In this document: positions 29,892 to 38,981 of the stretch, in pieces | Layout: every line of letters begins with the position of its first letter | How positions within the stretch are numbered: position 1 is the first letter of the stretch | Origin: Caulobacteraceae bacterium | Lineage (GTDB): Bacteria; Pseudomonadota; Alphaproteobacteria; Caulobacterales; Caulobacteraceae | DNA: 64,000 bases | Assembly (NCBI GenBank): GCA_027487945.1 | Contig: JAIYCQ010000014.1 | Coordinates: 1 to 64,000 of the forward strand | Direction: 5' to 3' | The notes under the pieces: generated by a model | Database searches by the model: none | Told to the model about the DNA's origin: nothing | The model's input: the letters and a program-made list of their open reading frames with translations, nothing else | Program-made: the position numbers and the translations under genes

Positions 29892-32066
29892 CTACCCCGC
29901 CATACGGTCCCATTCCTCGGTCATCAGGCGGCTGATCTCCGCGAGCAGCGCGGCGGGGGAAATGGGTTTGGCGACCACGCCGTTCATGCCGGCGGCGAGG
30001 TATTCGGCGCGCTGATGGACCATGACGTTGGCGGTCAGGCCGATGATCGGCGTCTGACCGGCAGGACCCTTGAGGCCCCGGATGGCGCGGGTCGCTTCGA
30101 CGCCGCTCATGTGGGGCATCTGGATGTCCATCAGGATCAGGTCGAAGACGCCGGTCCGGGCAGCGTCCAGACCGGCGACGCCGTCCTCGGCCTCGGCGAT
30201 CCGGGCGCCGAGCCGGGTTAGCATGGTCCGGGCCACGAGGCGGTTGGTGGCGTTGTCCTCGACCAGAAGGATGTTCACCCCGTGCAGCAGCTCGCCTTCG
30301 ACCGCGGGCTGGGCCGTCGCCTCGGCGGCGGCGGCCTCGAAGCTCATGCGGAAGGTCGACCCCTCGCCCTCGACGCTGGTGAAGGTGATCTCCCCGCCCA
30401 TCATCCGGGCCAGAGCCTGGGTGATCGACAGGCCAAGGCCCGCGCCCCCGAAGCGCCGGGCCGTGGAGGCCTCCGCCTGGCTGAAGCGCTCGAACAGATG
30501 CAGGCGCGCGGCCTCGCTGAGCCCGATACCCGTGTCCTCGACCTCCAGCACGACCTGACGACGGCCGGGCCCCGCCGGAGCGACAGCGAGCCGGGCGGTG
30601 ACGTGTCCCTTGACCGTGAACTTCACGGCGTTGCCCACCAGGTTGAACATCGCTTGCTGGAGACGCACCGGGTCCGCGTCGATCCAGAGGTCCTCGCCGG
30701 TGATCTCGCAGTGCAGATCGACGCCCTTGGCCCGGGCCTGGCCGTCGAGCAGGCCGACAACCGTCTTGAGCGCCTCCCCGGCCTGCATGGGCTCGGGCGC
30801 CAGGTCGAGCTGCCCGGCCTCGATCTTGGAGAAGTCGAGCACGTCGTTGAGCAGTTGCGAGAGCATCCGGCCGCACTCCTCGGCCTGCCGCATCAGCTCG
30901 CGGCCCTCCGGCGAGATTCTCTCCCGCTCCAGCAGATGCAGTGCGCCCAGCACCCCGTTCATCGGGGTGCGGATCTCATGGCTGACATTGGCCAGAAACT
31001 CGGCCTTGGCCCGGCTGGCGGCGTCCGCCTCGGCCTTGGCCTCCCGCAGCGCCGCTTCCGCCGCCATCCGTTCGGTAACATCGCGATTGACGTCGATGAC
31101 GCCCACAGGAACGCCGTTCTCGAACACCAGCTTGGCGCTGGTCTGCAGCCAGACCCAGTGGCCGTCCTTGTGGCGGACCCGCAGGGAGACGACCTCCGGC
31201 CGATCAGGCTTGGCCAGCATGCGGGCCATGGCCAGCGGCAGGTCGGCCTTGTCATCGGGGTGGACCAGCTCGATGCGCCGGCGGCCGATCAGCTCGTCGG
31301 GACGAAAGCCGAGCACGGCGTAACAGGCGGGCGACACATACTGGCAAAAGCCCTGCAGGTCGGTGCGGAGGATGATGTCGCTGACATTGTCGGCCAGGGC
31401 CTGAAACTCGTCCAGGCTGGCGTTGAGTCGCCGCTGGGACTCTTGGGCAGACGGCGTGTCGAGGGCGCGTCCGAGGCTGAAGACGAGGCTCAGCCCCAGG
31501 GCCAGCCAGACCGGCGTCATCTCGCGCCAGTCCCGGCCGTCGGCCATCACGATCACGGCCAGCGCGACCATGACCGGCATCGCCCCTGCGACCAGGAAGA
31601 CCGGCGGCGCGCTGTGGAACAGAAGGACCAGCAGCGCCGCGACGGCCGCCAGCAGAATGCCGCCGCTGGCCAGTCCGGCGGTCGTGCCGGTCGACAGGAA
31701 CAGGACGCCGAGCGTCACCCAAGCCAGGTTGGTCGCGACGTAGCTGGCCAGGAACATGTAGCGGATGCGCCAGGTGATCGGCTCGCCCCGCGCCGAGGGA
31801 AGGGTGGCGAACCAGGACCAGACCTCAAGCGCCAGCACGCCGGCCAGCCAGGCCGCGCACACCGGCGCCGGCAGGATCATCAGGGCGGCGACGGTTGCGA
31901 GCAGGTCCAGCGCGAGGCGGACGATGGCGACGCCGCGGATGGCGACGGCCGCCTCGTCCAGCACCAGGGCCAGGCCGGGCTTGCCGGTCCGGTCGGCCGC
32001 CGGTCCGGTCGGGGCGCGGAGGGTCGGGGCCTCGTTGGCGTAAACGGCGGTCGGCGCGATGAACAT
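29892..32066 (-). CDS. Membrane-bound hybrid histidine kinase with PAS and receiver domains
   Basis: A protein of about 724 residues. Six or so hydrophobic helices (residues 45-190) form a membrane sensor. A PAS domain with PAC (about 215-340, FQALADNVSDIILRTDLQGF) follows. HisKA has NVSHEIRTPMNGVLG. The HATPase has FNLVGNAVKF, DTGIGLSE and GGAGLGLSI. A C-terminal receiver (about 600-715) has VEDNATN and the phospho-Asp in LILMDIQMPHMSG. A TTG at 32123 extends the frame by 19 residues; ATG 32066 was chosen, but neither has a strong ribosome-binding site. The partner of the phosphorelay is unknown. Confidence 0.9.
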   Translation of the reverse strand: MFIAPTAVYANEAPTLRAPTGPAADRTGKPGLALVLDEAAVAIRGVAIVRLALDLLATVAALMILPAPVCAAWLAGVLALEVWSWFATLPSARGEPITWRIRYMFLASYVATNLAWVTLGVLFLSTGTTAGLASGGILLAAVAALLVLLFHSAPPVFLVAGAMPVMVALAVIVMADGRDWREMTPVWLALGLSLVFSLGRALDTPSAQESQRRLNASLDEFQALADNVSDIILRTDLQGFCQYVSPACYAVLGFRPDELIGRRRIELVHPDDKADLPLAMARMLAKPDRPEVVSLRVRHKDGHWVWLQTSAKLVFENGVPVGVIDVNRDVTERMAAEAALREAKAEADAASRAKAEFLANVSHEIRTPMNGVLGALHLLERERISPEGRELMRQAEECGRMLSQLLNDVLDFSKIEAGQLDLAPEPMQAGEALKTVVGLLDGQARAKGVDLHCEITGEDLWIDADPVRLQQAMFNLVGNAVKFTVKGHVTARLAVAPAGPGRRQVVLEVEDTGIGLSEAARLHLFERFSQAEASTARRFGGAGLGLSITQALARMMGGEITFTSVEGEGSTFRMSFEAAAAEATAQPAVEGELLHGVNILLVEDNATNRLVARTMLTRLGARIAEAEDGVAGLDAARTGVFDLILMDIQMPHMSGVEATRAIRGLKGPAGQTPIIGLTANVMVHQRAEYLAAGMNGVVAKPISPAALLAEISRLMTEEWDRMAG

Positions 32067-32242
32067 GGCAGGCGATGCTCGCAGGAATTGCGAGCCGACC
32101 TTTCGCCTGATCAGGTGGGACAAACCCTAACGCCGGGTGCGTCAATTCGTCCTTTGGCCGGGCTCCGCCGGATCGCGCCGGACTGGACGACGCCCCCGTC
32201 AGCGCCATGTCCCCTTCCGCCCCCCTGCCGGAGACCGCGCCC

Positions 32243-32455
32243 ATGATCCAGCCTCACGATCGCTCCGCCGAGGCGACCCGCACGACCGCGATGGCGCTGA
32301 TCGCCCAGTACGGCGGCGACGCCTCGACCATCGCCATGCTGCGCGCGGCGGAGCTGGCGGCGGTCGGGGACGTCGACGGCCTCGCCCAGTGGGACGAGAT
32401 CATCGCCTTCATCCTTCTGTTCGAGGAGGACGGGCCCGCCGGCCCGATGCACTGA
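32243..32455 (+). CDS. Small hypothetical protein
   Basis: A predicted 70-residue acidic helical protein (AQYGGDASTIAMLRAAELAA, then DGLAQWDEIIAFILLFEE). I do not recognise the family. ATG at 32243 has GGAG nine bases upstream; an earlier ATG at 32207 has none. It converges with the next gene across a 2-bp gap. Codon use looks coding. There is no signal peptide. Confidence 0.6.
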   Translation: MIQPHDRSAEATRTTAMALIAQYGGDASTIAMLRAAELAAVGDVDGLAQWDEIIAFILLFEEDGPAGPMH

Positions 32456-32457
32456 GC

Positions 32458-32700
32458 TCAGAGCTCGTCGAACGGTGGCGGCAGCCGCCCCGCGTGGAAC
32501 AGGATCACCGGGTTGTCGTCGTAGTCGCCCAGGTCCGCATCGGCCGTCGCCGAGAAGGCGACAACGCCCAGGCGCAGGGTCGACAACCGCTCGGCCTTGC
32601 GGCGCGCCTCCTCGGCCGAGGCGCAGACCAGGGTCTGCTCGGCCTTCAGGGCCTGCCCCTTGCCGGCGATGAAGGCCTGGACAAGGTGGACCGTCTGCAT
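32458..32700 (-). CDS. Small hypothetical protein
   Basis: A predicted 80-residue protein starting MQTVHLVQAFIAGKGQAL. It has an alternating strand/helix pattern (QTLVCASAEEARRKAERL, LGVVAFSATADADLGDYDDN) that suggests a small alpha/beta fold. Family and function are not recognised. It follows the 39-residue basic protein gene by 11 bases on the same strand, so the two may be co-transcribed. Confidence 0.6.
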   Translation of the reverse strand: MQTVHLVQAFIAGKGQALKAEQTLVCASAEEARRKAERLSTLRLGVVAFSATADADLGDYDDNPVILFHAGRLPPPFDEL

Positions 32701-32711
32701 CGCCACGGCCG

Positions 32712-32831
32712 CTACTTCTGCTTGCCGATCTTGAGTGGCGTCAGGAAGGACGGCGCGGCGGCGATGACCTTCGGCTTCTCCGCCTTGGGCTTGCGGGTTT
32801 CCTTGTTGGATTTCTTCTGGCCCTTGGCCAT
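32712..32831 (-). CDS. Very small Lys-rich protein (MAKGQKKSNKE type)
   Basis: A 39-residue highly basic protein, MAKGQKKSNKETRKPKAEKP at its start and ending LTPLKIGKQK. Similar tiny proteins beginning MAKGQ.RSNKE occur widely in Alpha- and other Proteobacteria, as far as I recall; function is unknown. The charge suggests nucleic-acid or ribosome association. GGAAAG lies upstream of the ATG. It is transcribed ahead of the 80-residue hypothetical gene. Confidence 0.7.
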   Translation of the reverse strand: MAKGQKKSNKETRKPKAEKPKVIAAAPSFLTPLKIGKQK

Positions 32832-33123
32832 GGGGAGCTTTCCGGAGCGGGGGCCAAGACACGCGGCGCGCGTCGGTTCGTCCCCTTCCCGGCCTGTCTG
32901 GCCGGTTTCCGATCAGGCGAGGATACCACGCCCGGGGCAGACCCACGGCACGATATCGCAGGCGGGGCCGCGGCCCGGTGGTCCGGCGGCGAGGGCGGAT
33001 CGGGGGCAAGGCGACATTCCGCCCCGGCTTCAGCGCCGATGTGCTATAGAGGCCTCTTCCCGCGCGCTGAAGGCGTGCTCAGCCCCCGGCAAGTCTGCAT
33101 GGCCGGGGCAGATCGGAGATCCG
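32832..33123. other. Gene-free stretch with a promoter-like element
   Basis: 292 bases without a convincing gene. GCTATAGA at 33045-33052 fits the Caulobacter-type -10 pattern; no good -35 was found. The downstream hairpin at 33084-33108 would then be in the leader of the 33124 gene. Confidence 0.35.
33084..33108 (+). promoter_or_regulatory. Leader hairpin before the 33124 gene
   Basis: CCCCGGC (33084-33090) pairs perfectly with GCCGGGG (33102-33108) around an 11-nt loop, ending 15 bases before the ATG. It may shape translation initiation. Confidence 0.35.
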
Positions 33124-33462
33124 ATGATCGAGGAAGGCTTCGTGCGCATGTATGCGCATGACTTCGCTACACTGGCCGCCCGCGCCGAGACCGGCACGGA
33201 CGTTGAGGCGCTGGTTCAGAAGCGTATCGGCGAAGCCCGCTCGCACGCCGCCATCATGGATGCCCGCAAGGGTGACGGCCACCTGCCCGCGGTCGCGGAC
33301 CGTCTGGTGCTGGAGGCGGCGCGCGACGACGTTCGGATGATCCGGGCAGGCGAGGACATCCCCGGCGCCCTGGCGCGTCGGCGGGCGTTCCTGAACCGGA
33401 TCGTCGACATCCTGCGCTCGCCGACCACACCGGCCAAGGTCACCATGGCGGTGCGCGCCTGA
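33124..33462 (+). CDS. Hypothetical 112-residue protein
   Basis: A soluble, mostly helical protein (MIEEGFVRMYAHDFATLAAR, with a Leu/Ala/Arg-rich C-terminal half). No family is recognised and there is no signal or membrane segment. GGAG lies 7-10 bases before the ATG at 33124. It is preceded by a leader hairpin and a GCTATAGA promoter-like element, and it converges with the TorF-like porin gene. Confidence 0.65.
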   Translation: MIEEGFVRMYAHDFATLAARAETGTDVEALVQKRIGEARSHAAIMDARKGDGHLPAVADRLVLEAARDDVRMIRAGEDIPGALARRRAFLNRIVDILRSPTTPAKVTMAVRA

Positions 33463-33474
33463 CGCCCTGCGGCG

Positions 33475-34143
33475 CTAGAAGGCGGCGTTGAGTCCACCCG
33501 CGACCACGCCTTCCGCGCCCGGACCGTCGGAGTCGGCCCAGCCCAGGCTCACCGTCACCGGCCCGAAGGTCCTCGCCACGCCAATCGACCAGTCCAGCTT
33601 TTCATCCGCGAAGGCGCCATCTTCGTAGCCGAAGCCTGCGTTGAGGCTGACAGGCCAGTGCTCCGGCGCATAGTCGGCGGCCAGGTTGAAGTAGCGGTTC
33701 TCCTCCGCGACGTTGTCCTGCTCGGGCACATACTGGACGCTGGCCGTTCCGGTGAACGCCCCCCAGGTCTTCGAGGCGGAGACCGGGATCTCCCAGTAGT
33801 CGACATCGACGCCGTCGGGGTAGGTGTAGCGAACAGCGCCCAGGTCCCAGTCGAGCCCGCCGGCGCTGAAGGCCACGCCCGCCGACAGGTCCAGCTCGAT
33901 GTCCGCCCCGGCGTAGTCGGCGATGCTGGAGGCCCAGACCCCAAGGTAGAGGCCGCCCGGCAGATTGAGGGTCAGCCCGCCCTGCAGCGCCGGATCCTCG
34001 TTACTCAGCGAGTAGCCGCGGAAGCGGTAGTCGGACACCATGCCGATCTCGCCCTCGAGATTGACCGACCGATCTTCGGCCAGGGCTGGCCCCGACAGGA
34101 TCAGGGTCGCGACGCCTGCAAGCCCCAGGATGCTTCGCTTCAT
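33475..34143 (-). CDS. TorF-family putative outer-membrane porin
   Basis: A 222-residue protein with a Sec signal peptide (ILGLAGVATLILSGPALAED, cleavage near residue 22). The mature part is made of amphipathic beta strands and begins VNLEGEIGMVSDYRFRGYSL, the hallmark of the TIGR02001/TorF porin-like family. It ends in a C-terminal Phe, as expected for outer-membrane barrels. The likely role is a small beta-barrel channel; its substrate is unknown. The start at 34143 was chosen because the signal peptide begins there. It is divergent from the CHASE4 kinase gene. Confidence 0.85.
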   Translation of the reverse strand: MKRSILGLAGVATLILSGPALAEDRSVNLEGEIGMVSDYRFRGYSLSNEDPALQGGLTLNLPGGLYLGVWASSIADYAGADIELDLSAGVAFSAGGLDWDLGAVRYTYPDGVDVDYWEIPVSASKTWGAFTGTASVQYVPEQDNVAEENRYFNLAADYAPEHWPVSLNAGFGYEDGAFADEKLDWSIGVARTFGPVTVSLGWADSDGPGAEGVVAGGLNAAF

Positions 34144-34288
34144 GGAAATCCCCCGCTTTGGCGGAAGTCTCACCTCGCCCGGTTAACGGCTCGCAACCTA
34201 CGCCGGGGGTGCGGCAGGCGGGCGCAGGCCATGTTCAGTGCTCGTTATGATCTCGCGCCCAAACTGGGCGCCTGATCTCGGGGGCACG

Positions 34289-35953
34289 ATGACCGTCACA
34301 GAGTCATCAACGACACGGACTCGGCTGCGACGCACGCTCCTGCTCGGCGTGCTGGTCGCGCTGTTCGTGATGACCGGCGCCATCGGGACGATGGTCTGGT
34401 GGGCCCGCGCGGTCGACGACCTGACAGCCCGCGAAGAGCAGACCCTCGTCTCGCGCACAGTCGACCGCCGGCTGGAGCAGATGGTTGAGAACGTCACCTC
34501 GGCGACCATCTGGGACGATGCCTGGACCCGGACAACAGGCCCCCTCGACCTGGCCTGGGCGCATATCAACTTCGGGGAGTACTATGCCCAATACATGGGG
34601 CATGATTGGACAGTGCTGTTCGACGGGTCCGGCGCGCTGCGCTACGCCTCGGCGGCCGGCGAGGCGCGCCCCCTGTCCGAAGCGGCAGGCTTCGCAGACG
34701 CCCTGGCGCCCTTCCTGTCAGATATCCGCGAGGCTGAAGGCGGGATCACCGCCCGCTTCGGCTTCGCCGGCAATGTGACGCAGAAAAGGCTGATCGCCGC
34801 AGACAACGCGATCTGGCTTGTCGTCGCGTCGACGGTCACACCGGAGACCGACATCCGGACAGCGATGGCCCCGGCGCCGGTGGTGGTGTCCGCCCGCCAG
34901 GTCGGCGACGATTTTCTGGCGGAGTTGAACAAGGATCTGGGCATCAGATCGCCAAGGCTGGTCGGCGCAGACAAGGCCGTCTCCGGGCCTTCCGTGGCGC
35001 TGAAGGACAGCGCAGGCGCCGTGATCGGACGGCTGGCCTGGACCCCGGCGCGCCCCGGCGTGGATCTGATCCGTCAGGTGGCTCCGGCCTTCGGAGTCCT
35101 GCTGCTCGCCGTCGTGGCCGCCTGCACCCTGCTGATCGTCAGCGTCTCACGCGGGTTCGGCGCGCTGGAGGCCAACGACGCGCAGCTGGCGCGTACGCTT
35201 CGGGACCTGACCGAGGCGAGGGACAGGGCCGAGGCCGCCAGCGTGGCCAAGTCGCAGTTCCTGGCCAACATCAGCCACGAGATCCGGACCCCGATGAACG
35301 GCGTCCTCGGCATGGCCCAGATCATGGCCCGTGGCGACCTCGCCGACACGCAACGCGAGCGGCTGGAGATCATCCGCGAATCCGGCGCCACCCTGCTGAA
35401 GATCCTCAACGACGTTCTGGACCTGGCCAAGATCGAGGCCGGCAAGCTGGAGATATGCCGCGAGGATGTCACCCTGCCCGCCGCCGTCACGGCCATCTGC
35501 GACCCCTTCCGCAACGCAGCCGCCGAAAAGGGCCTGGCGTTCGAGTTCCGCATCGACCCCGAGGCGGTCGGGTTGTGGCGGCTGGACGCCATGAGGGTCT
35601 CGCAAGTGCTGGGCAACCTGCTGTCCAACGCGGTGAAGTTCACCGCCGCGGGAACCGTCCACACCCGCGTCTGGCGCAGCCGGCGCGGCCTGGAGTTTGC
35701 CGTCCGTGATACCGGGCCAGGCATACCGGAGGACCGGATCGCCGAGCTGTTTGGCAAGTTCAGCCAGCTCGACACCTCCACGACCCGCCAGCACGGCGGC
35801 ACGGGCCTCGGCCTCGCTATCTGCCGTGAACTGGTGGAGCTGATGGATGGCGAACTGACCGTAGAAAGCCGCCTGGGCGAGGGCAGCGGGTTCACGTTCT
35901 GGCTGCCGGCCGAACCCGGTCGACCGGCCGAAAGCTGCCGCGCCGCCGCCTGA
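34289..35953 (+). CDS. CHASE4-domain sensor histidine kinase
   Basis: A 554-residue membrane kinase. A transmembrane helix at about residues 13-35 is followed by a periplasmic CHASE4-like sensor (VTSATIWDDAWTRTTGPLDL and the NFGEYYAQYMGHDW region). A second helix near 258-280, HisKA with NISHEIRTPMNGVLG and a HATPase with LSNAVKFTAAG, RDTGPGIPE and GGTGLGLAI follow. There is no receiver domain, so a separate response regulator is needed and none is adjacent. GGGGG precedes ATG 34289. Confidence 0.87.
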   Translation: MTVTESSTTRTRLRRTLLLGVLVALFVMTGAIGTMVWWARAVDDLTAREEQTLVSRTVDRRLEQMVENVTSATIWDDAWTRTTGPLDLAWAHINFGEYYAQYMGHDWTVLFDGSGALRYASAAGEARPLSEAAGFADALAPFLSDIREAEGGITARFGFAGNVTQKRLIAADNAIWLVVASTVTPETDIRTAMAPAPVVVSARQVGDDFLAELNKDLGIRSPRLVGADKAVSGPSVALKDSAGAVIGRLAWTPARPGVDLIRQVAPAFGVLLLAVVAACTLLIVSVSRGFGALEANDAQLARTLRDLTEARDRAEAASVAKSQFLANISHEIRTPMNGVLGMAQIMARGDLADTQRERLEIIRESGATLLKILNDVLDLAKIEAGKLEICREDVTLPAAVTAICDPFRNAAAEKGLAFEFRIDPEAVGLWRLDAMRVSQVLGNLLSNAVKFTAAGTVHTRVWRSRRGLEFAVRDTGPGIPEDRIAELFGKFSQLDTSTTRQHGGTGLGLAICRELVELMDGELTVESRLGEGSGFTFWLPAEPGRPAESCRAAA

Positions 35954-36026
35954 GCCCGGACGGCGCTGCACGGCGCCGACCTGAACGCCCCGCGAAGACG
36001 CAGGCGAGCGTCGAGTTCGCCTTCCA

Positions 36027-36050
36027 TGACGCCGCGTCGTCGCGCTAGAA
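36027..36050 (+). promoter_or_regulatory. Caulobacter-type housekeeping promoter of cobT
   Basis: GCTAGAAC at 36043-36050 matches the GCTANAWC -10 pattern exactly, with TGACGC at 36027 as a possible -35. Transcription would start within a few bases of the ATG at 36061, giving a leaderless or near-leaderless mRNA. Confidence 0.45.
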
Positions 36051-36060
36051 CGTACGGGCG

Positions 36061-37995
36061 ATGAGCAAGCCCGAGAGTCCCACCGAACCGTTCAAGCGCG
36101 CCTTGGCCCACGCCGCGCGCTCACTGGCCGAGACGCCGGACCTCGAGGTCGTGTTCTCGGGCGACGGGCCGTCACTGTCGGGCAACCGCGCCGTGCTGCC
36201 CCATCCGCCCCGCGACCTGAACAGCAAGGAGGCCTCGCGGCTCCGCGGGCTCGCCGACCAGATGGCGCTGCGGTACGCGCACCACGACGCGGCCACCTAC
36301 GCCCGGGGGCGTCCCGGCTCGCCCGAGGGGCAGGCGATCTACGAAGCGGTCGAACAGGCGCGGATCGAGGCCATCGGCTCCAATGCCCTTGGCGGCGTGC
36401 GCGCGAACCTCACCACGGTTCTTGAGCAGTCCATCGAGCGCAAGGGCCTGGTCCGGATGAAGGATCGGGCCAGCATCCCGATGGCCGATGTGCTGTCGTT
36501 GATGGTGCGCGAGCGCCTGACCGGCGACGCCCCGCCCGAGGGGGCTCGGGACGCGGTCGACCTGTTCCGGGCCGACATCGAGGCCAGGGCCGGGGCAGAC
36601 CTCGACCGGCTGTCGTCGGACATCCTTGACCAGGCCGCCTTCCAGAAGACCGTCCGCACCATCCTTCGCGACCTCGACCTCGGCGACGCCGAGCTCGACG
36701 CCCAGGAGAGCAGTGAGGATGAGGGCGAGGACGACGAGCAGCAGACCGAGTCCGACGAGAACGACGACGGCGAGGGCGATGGCCAGTCGCCCGAAGGCGC
36801 CTCCATGGACGAGATGGAGACCGACGAGCAGCAGGCCCAGGACGGCGAGCAGCAGTTGGTCGAGGCCGAGGACGACGAAAACGCCGAGATGTCCGACGAG
36901 GCGCCCGAGATGGGTGACGGCGCCAAACCGGCCCGCCCCGAGATCCGGGACAACAACCAGCCCGAGCCGCCCTACAAGGTCTTCACGACGGCGCATGACG
37001 AGATCGTCGGCGCCGAGGACCTCTGCGACGCCGAGGAGCTGACCCGGCTGCGGGCCTATCTCGACCAGCAGCTGGCCAGCCTCTCGAGCGTGGTTTCGCG
37101 CCTGGCCAACAAGCTGCAACGCCGGCTGATGGCGCAACAGAACCGGTCCTGGCAGTTCGACCTCGAAGAGGGGATGCTGGACGTCGCCCGCCTGCCGCGG
37201 ATCATCATGGATCCGACCGCCCCCCTGTCGTTCAAGCAGGAGTCGGACACCGAGTTCCGCGACACGGTGGTCACCATCCTGATCGACAACTCCGGTTCGA
37301 TGCGCGGTCGACCGATCATGGTCGCCGCCGTCTGCGCCGACATCCTGGCCCGGACGCTGGAGCGCTGCGCGGTCAAGACCGAGATCCTCGGCTTCACCAC
37401 CCGCGCCTGGAAGGGCGGCCTGTCCCGCGACGAGTGGATCAAGGCCGGCAAGCCCGCCTCGCCCGGACGGCTGAACGATCTGCGCCACATCATCTACAAG
37501 GGCGCCGATGCCCCCTGGCGGCGGGCGCGTCGCAACCTCGGCCTGATGATGCGCGAGGGACTGCTCAAGGAGAACATCGACGGCGAGGCGCTGATGTGGG
37601 CGCACCAGCGCCTGATCTCCCGGCCGGAGCAGCGCCGCATCCTGATGGTCATCAGCGACGGCGCGCCGGTTGATGACTCGACGCTTTCGGTCAACAGCGG
37701 CCACTATCTGGAACGCCACCTGCGCCACGTGATCGGCGAGATCGAGGGCAAGAGCCCGGTCGAGCTGCTGGCCATCGGCATCGGTCACGACGTGACCCGC
37801 TACTACAAGAAGGCCGTTACGATCGTCGACGTCGAGCAGCTGGGGGGAGTGCTGGTCGAGCAGCTCGCCGCGCTCTTCGAGGAGGAGCCCAAGCGGGTGG
37901 CCGCCAATCGCGGCCTGCTGGCCCCGCCGCCGGTAACCCAGCCGCCGCCGGTCAAGACGACCACCTTCCGAGAAGTGCGCGGGGCGCTGGCGTGA
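36061..37995 (+). CDS. cobT: Aerobic cobaltochelatase CobT subunit
   Basis: A 644-residue protein of standard CobT layout. The N-terminal domain begins [21 protein letters not shown] long acidic Glu/Asp/Gln linker spans roughly residues 215-300. A C-terminal von Willebrand A domain carries the MIDAS motif DNSGSMRG near residue 410. CobT works with the AAA+ CobS and with CobN to insert Co2+ into hydrogenobyrinate a,c-diamide in aerobic B12 synthesis. Neither cobS nor cobN is in the window. It heads an overlapping operon with a phytase-like esterase gene and lldD, which is not an obvious B12 context. Confidence 0.94.
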   Translation: MSKPESPTEPFKRALAHAARSLAETPDLEVVFSGDGPSLSGNRAVLPHPPRDLNSKEASRLRGLADQMALRYAHHDAATYARGRPGSPEGQAIYEAVEQARIEAIGSNALGGVRANLTTVLEQSIERKGLVRMKDRASIPMADVLSLMVRERLTGDAPPEGARDAVDLFRADIEARAGADLDRLSSDILDQAAFQKTVRTILRDLDLGDAELDAQESSEDEGEDDEQQTESDENDDGEGDGQSPEGASMDEMETDEQQAQDGEQQLVEAEDDENAEMSDEAPEMGDGAKPARPEIRDNNQPEPPYKVFTTAHDEIVGAEDLCDAEELTRLRAYLDQQLASLSSVVSRLANKLQRRLMAQQNRSWQFDLEEGMLDVARLPRIIMDPTAPLSFKQESDTEFRDTVVTILIDNSGSMRGRPIMVAAVCADILARTLERCAVKTEILGFTTRAWKGGLSRDEWIKAGKPASPGRLNDLRHIIYKGADAPWRRARRNLGLMMREGLLKENIDGEALMWAHQRLISRPEQRRILMVISDGAPVDDSTLSVNSGHYLERHLRHVIGEIEGKSPVELLAIGIGHDVTRYYKKAVTIVDVEQLGGVLVEQLAALFEEEPKRVAANRGLLAPPPVTQPPPVKTTTFREVRGALA

Positions 37996-38981
37996 CGCCG
38001 CCAAGGGGGATCGGTGTTGTCGCGGCGATCCTGCTGGCCGTCGTCGCCTGCACCACCCCCGCGCACCTCCGGCCCATCCCGCCGCGAGGCCCGGTCCCGG
38101 CCGACAGCCGGATCATCATCGAGGCGGCGCCAGTCCCGCTGGACCCTGCCGATCCATCGCGGCAGGAGATCGACGACTTCCGGTACGCCGGCGGCCTGGC
38201 GCTGACCAGCAGCATGACCAGCCGCCTTCACGGCCTGTCCGATCTTCAGGTCGCCGCGGACGGGACCTTCATCGCCCCGACGGATGACGGCGACGTCGTC
38301 ACCGGCAGGATCCTGCTCGGGTCGGACGGGCGCCTGACCGGCGTTGGCGAAGCCGTTTTGAAGCCGTTGCTCGGCGTCGACGGCCAGCCCCTGCAGGGCA
38401 AGCGGGAAAGCGACGCCGAAGGCCTCGCGCGGCTTGCCGACGGACAGCTGCTGATCAGCTTTGAGCGCGACCACCGCATCTGGGTCTACGACGAGGCCGG
38501 ACGGCCGGCCCGTGCCGAGGCGCCCCCGGTCGTCCTGGGCGACAATGAAGGCATGGAGGGCCTCGCGACCGCCCCGACATCCGGCGGGCTGTACTTTGTC
38601 GGTCTCGAACCGGGCGGCATCTGGATGTGCCGCCTGTACGCCGGATGTGATGAGCTGGACGGCCTGCCCACGCCGCCGCCGGGCTACCGCCTGTCCGCGC
38701 TGGGTCTGGGGCCGAAGGGCGAGCTGCTGATCCTGCACCACAGCTTCGTCCCGGGGATCGGCTCGCGCATCATCCTGACCATCGTCGGGGACCCGTTCTT
38801 CGACAGGATGGTGATCGGCAGGCTGTCGATGGGCCCCAACACGACCGTCGACAACTTCGAGGGCGTCTCGGCGATCGCAGGTCCGGAGGGACACTGGCGG
38901 ATCTTCCTGGTCTCGGACGACAACTTCAATGACAGGCAGCGGACGATCCTGCTCGCCTTCGACTGGACGCCGCCGAAATGA
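37992..38981 (+). CDS. Esterase-like activity of phytase family protein (lipoprotein)
   Basis: A 329-residue protein with GTG start overlapping the cobT stop by four bases. A short hydrophobic N-terminus with VVACTTPAH looks like a lipoprotein signal (Cys near residue 20). The body matches the phytase-like esterase family, a beta-propeller: [20 protein letters not shown], then [27 protein letters not shown] and [11 protein letters not shown]. Envelope location is likely; the substrate is unknown. Its stop overlaps lldD by four bases, so expression is tied to both neighbours. Confidence 0.85.
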   Translation: MTPPRGIGVVAAILLAVVACTTPAHLRPIPPRGPVPADSRIIIEAAPVPLDPADPSRQEIDDFRYAGGLALTSSMTSRLHGLSDLQVAADGTFIAPTDDGDVVTGRILLGSDGRLTGVGEAVLKPLLGVDGQPLQGKRESDAEGLARLADGQLLISFERDHRIWVYDEAGRPARAEAPPVVLGDNEGMEGLATAPTSGGLYFVGLEPGGIWMCRLYAGCDELDGLPTPPPGYRLSALGLGPKGELLILHHSFVPGIGSRIILTIVGDPFFDRMVIGRLSMGPNTTVDNFEGVSAIAGPEGHWRIFLVSDDNFNDRQRTILLAFDWTPPK

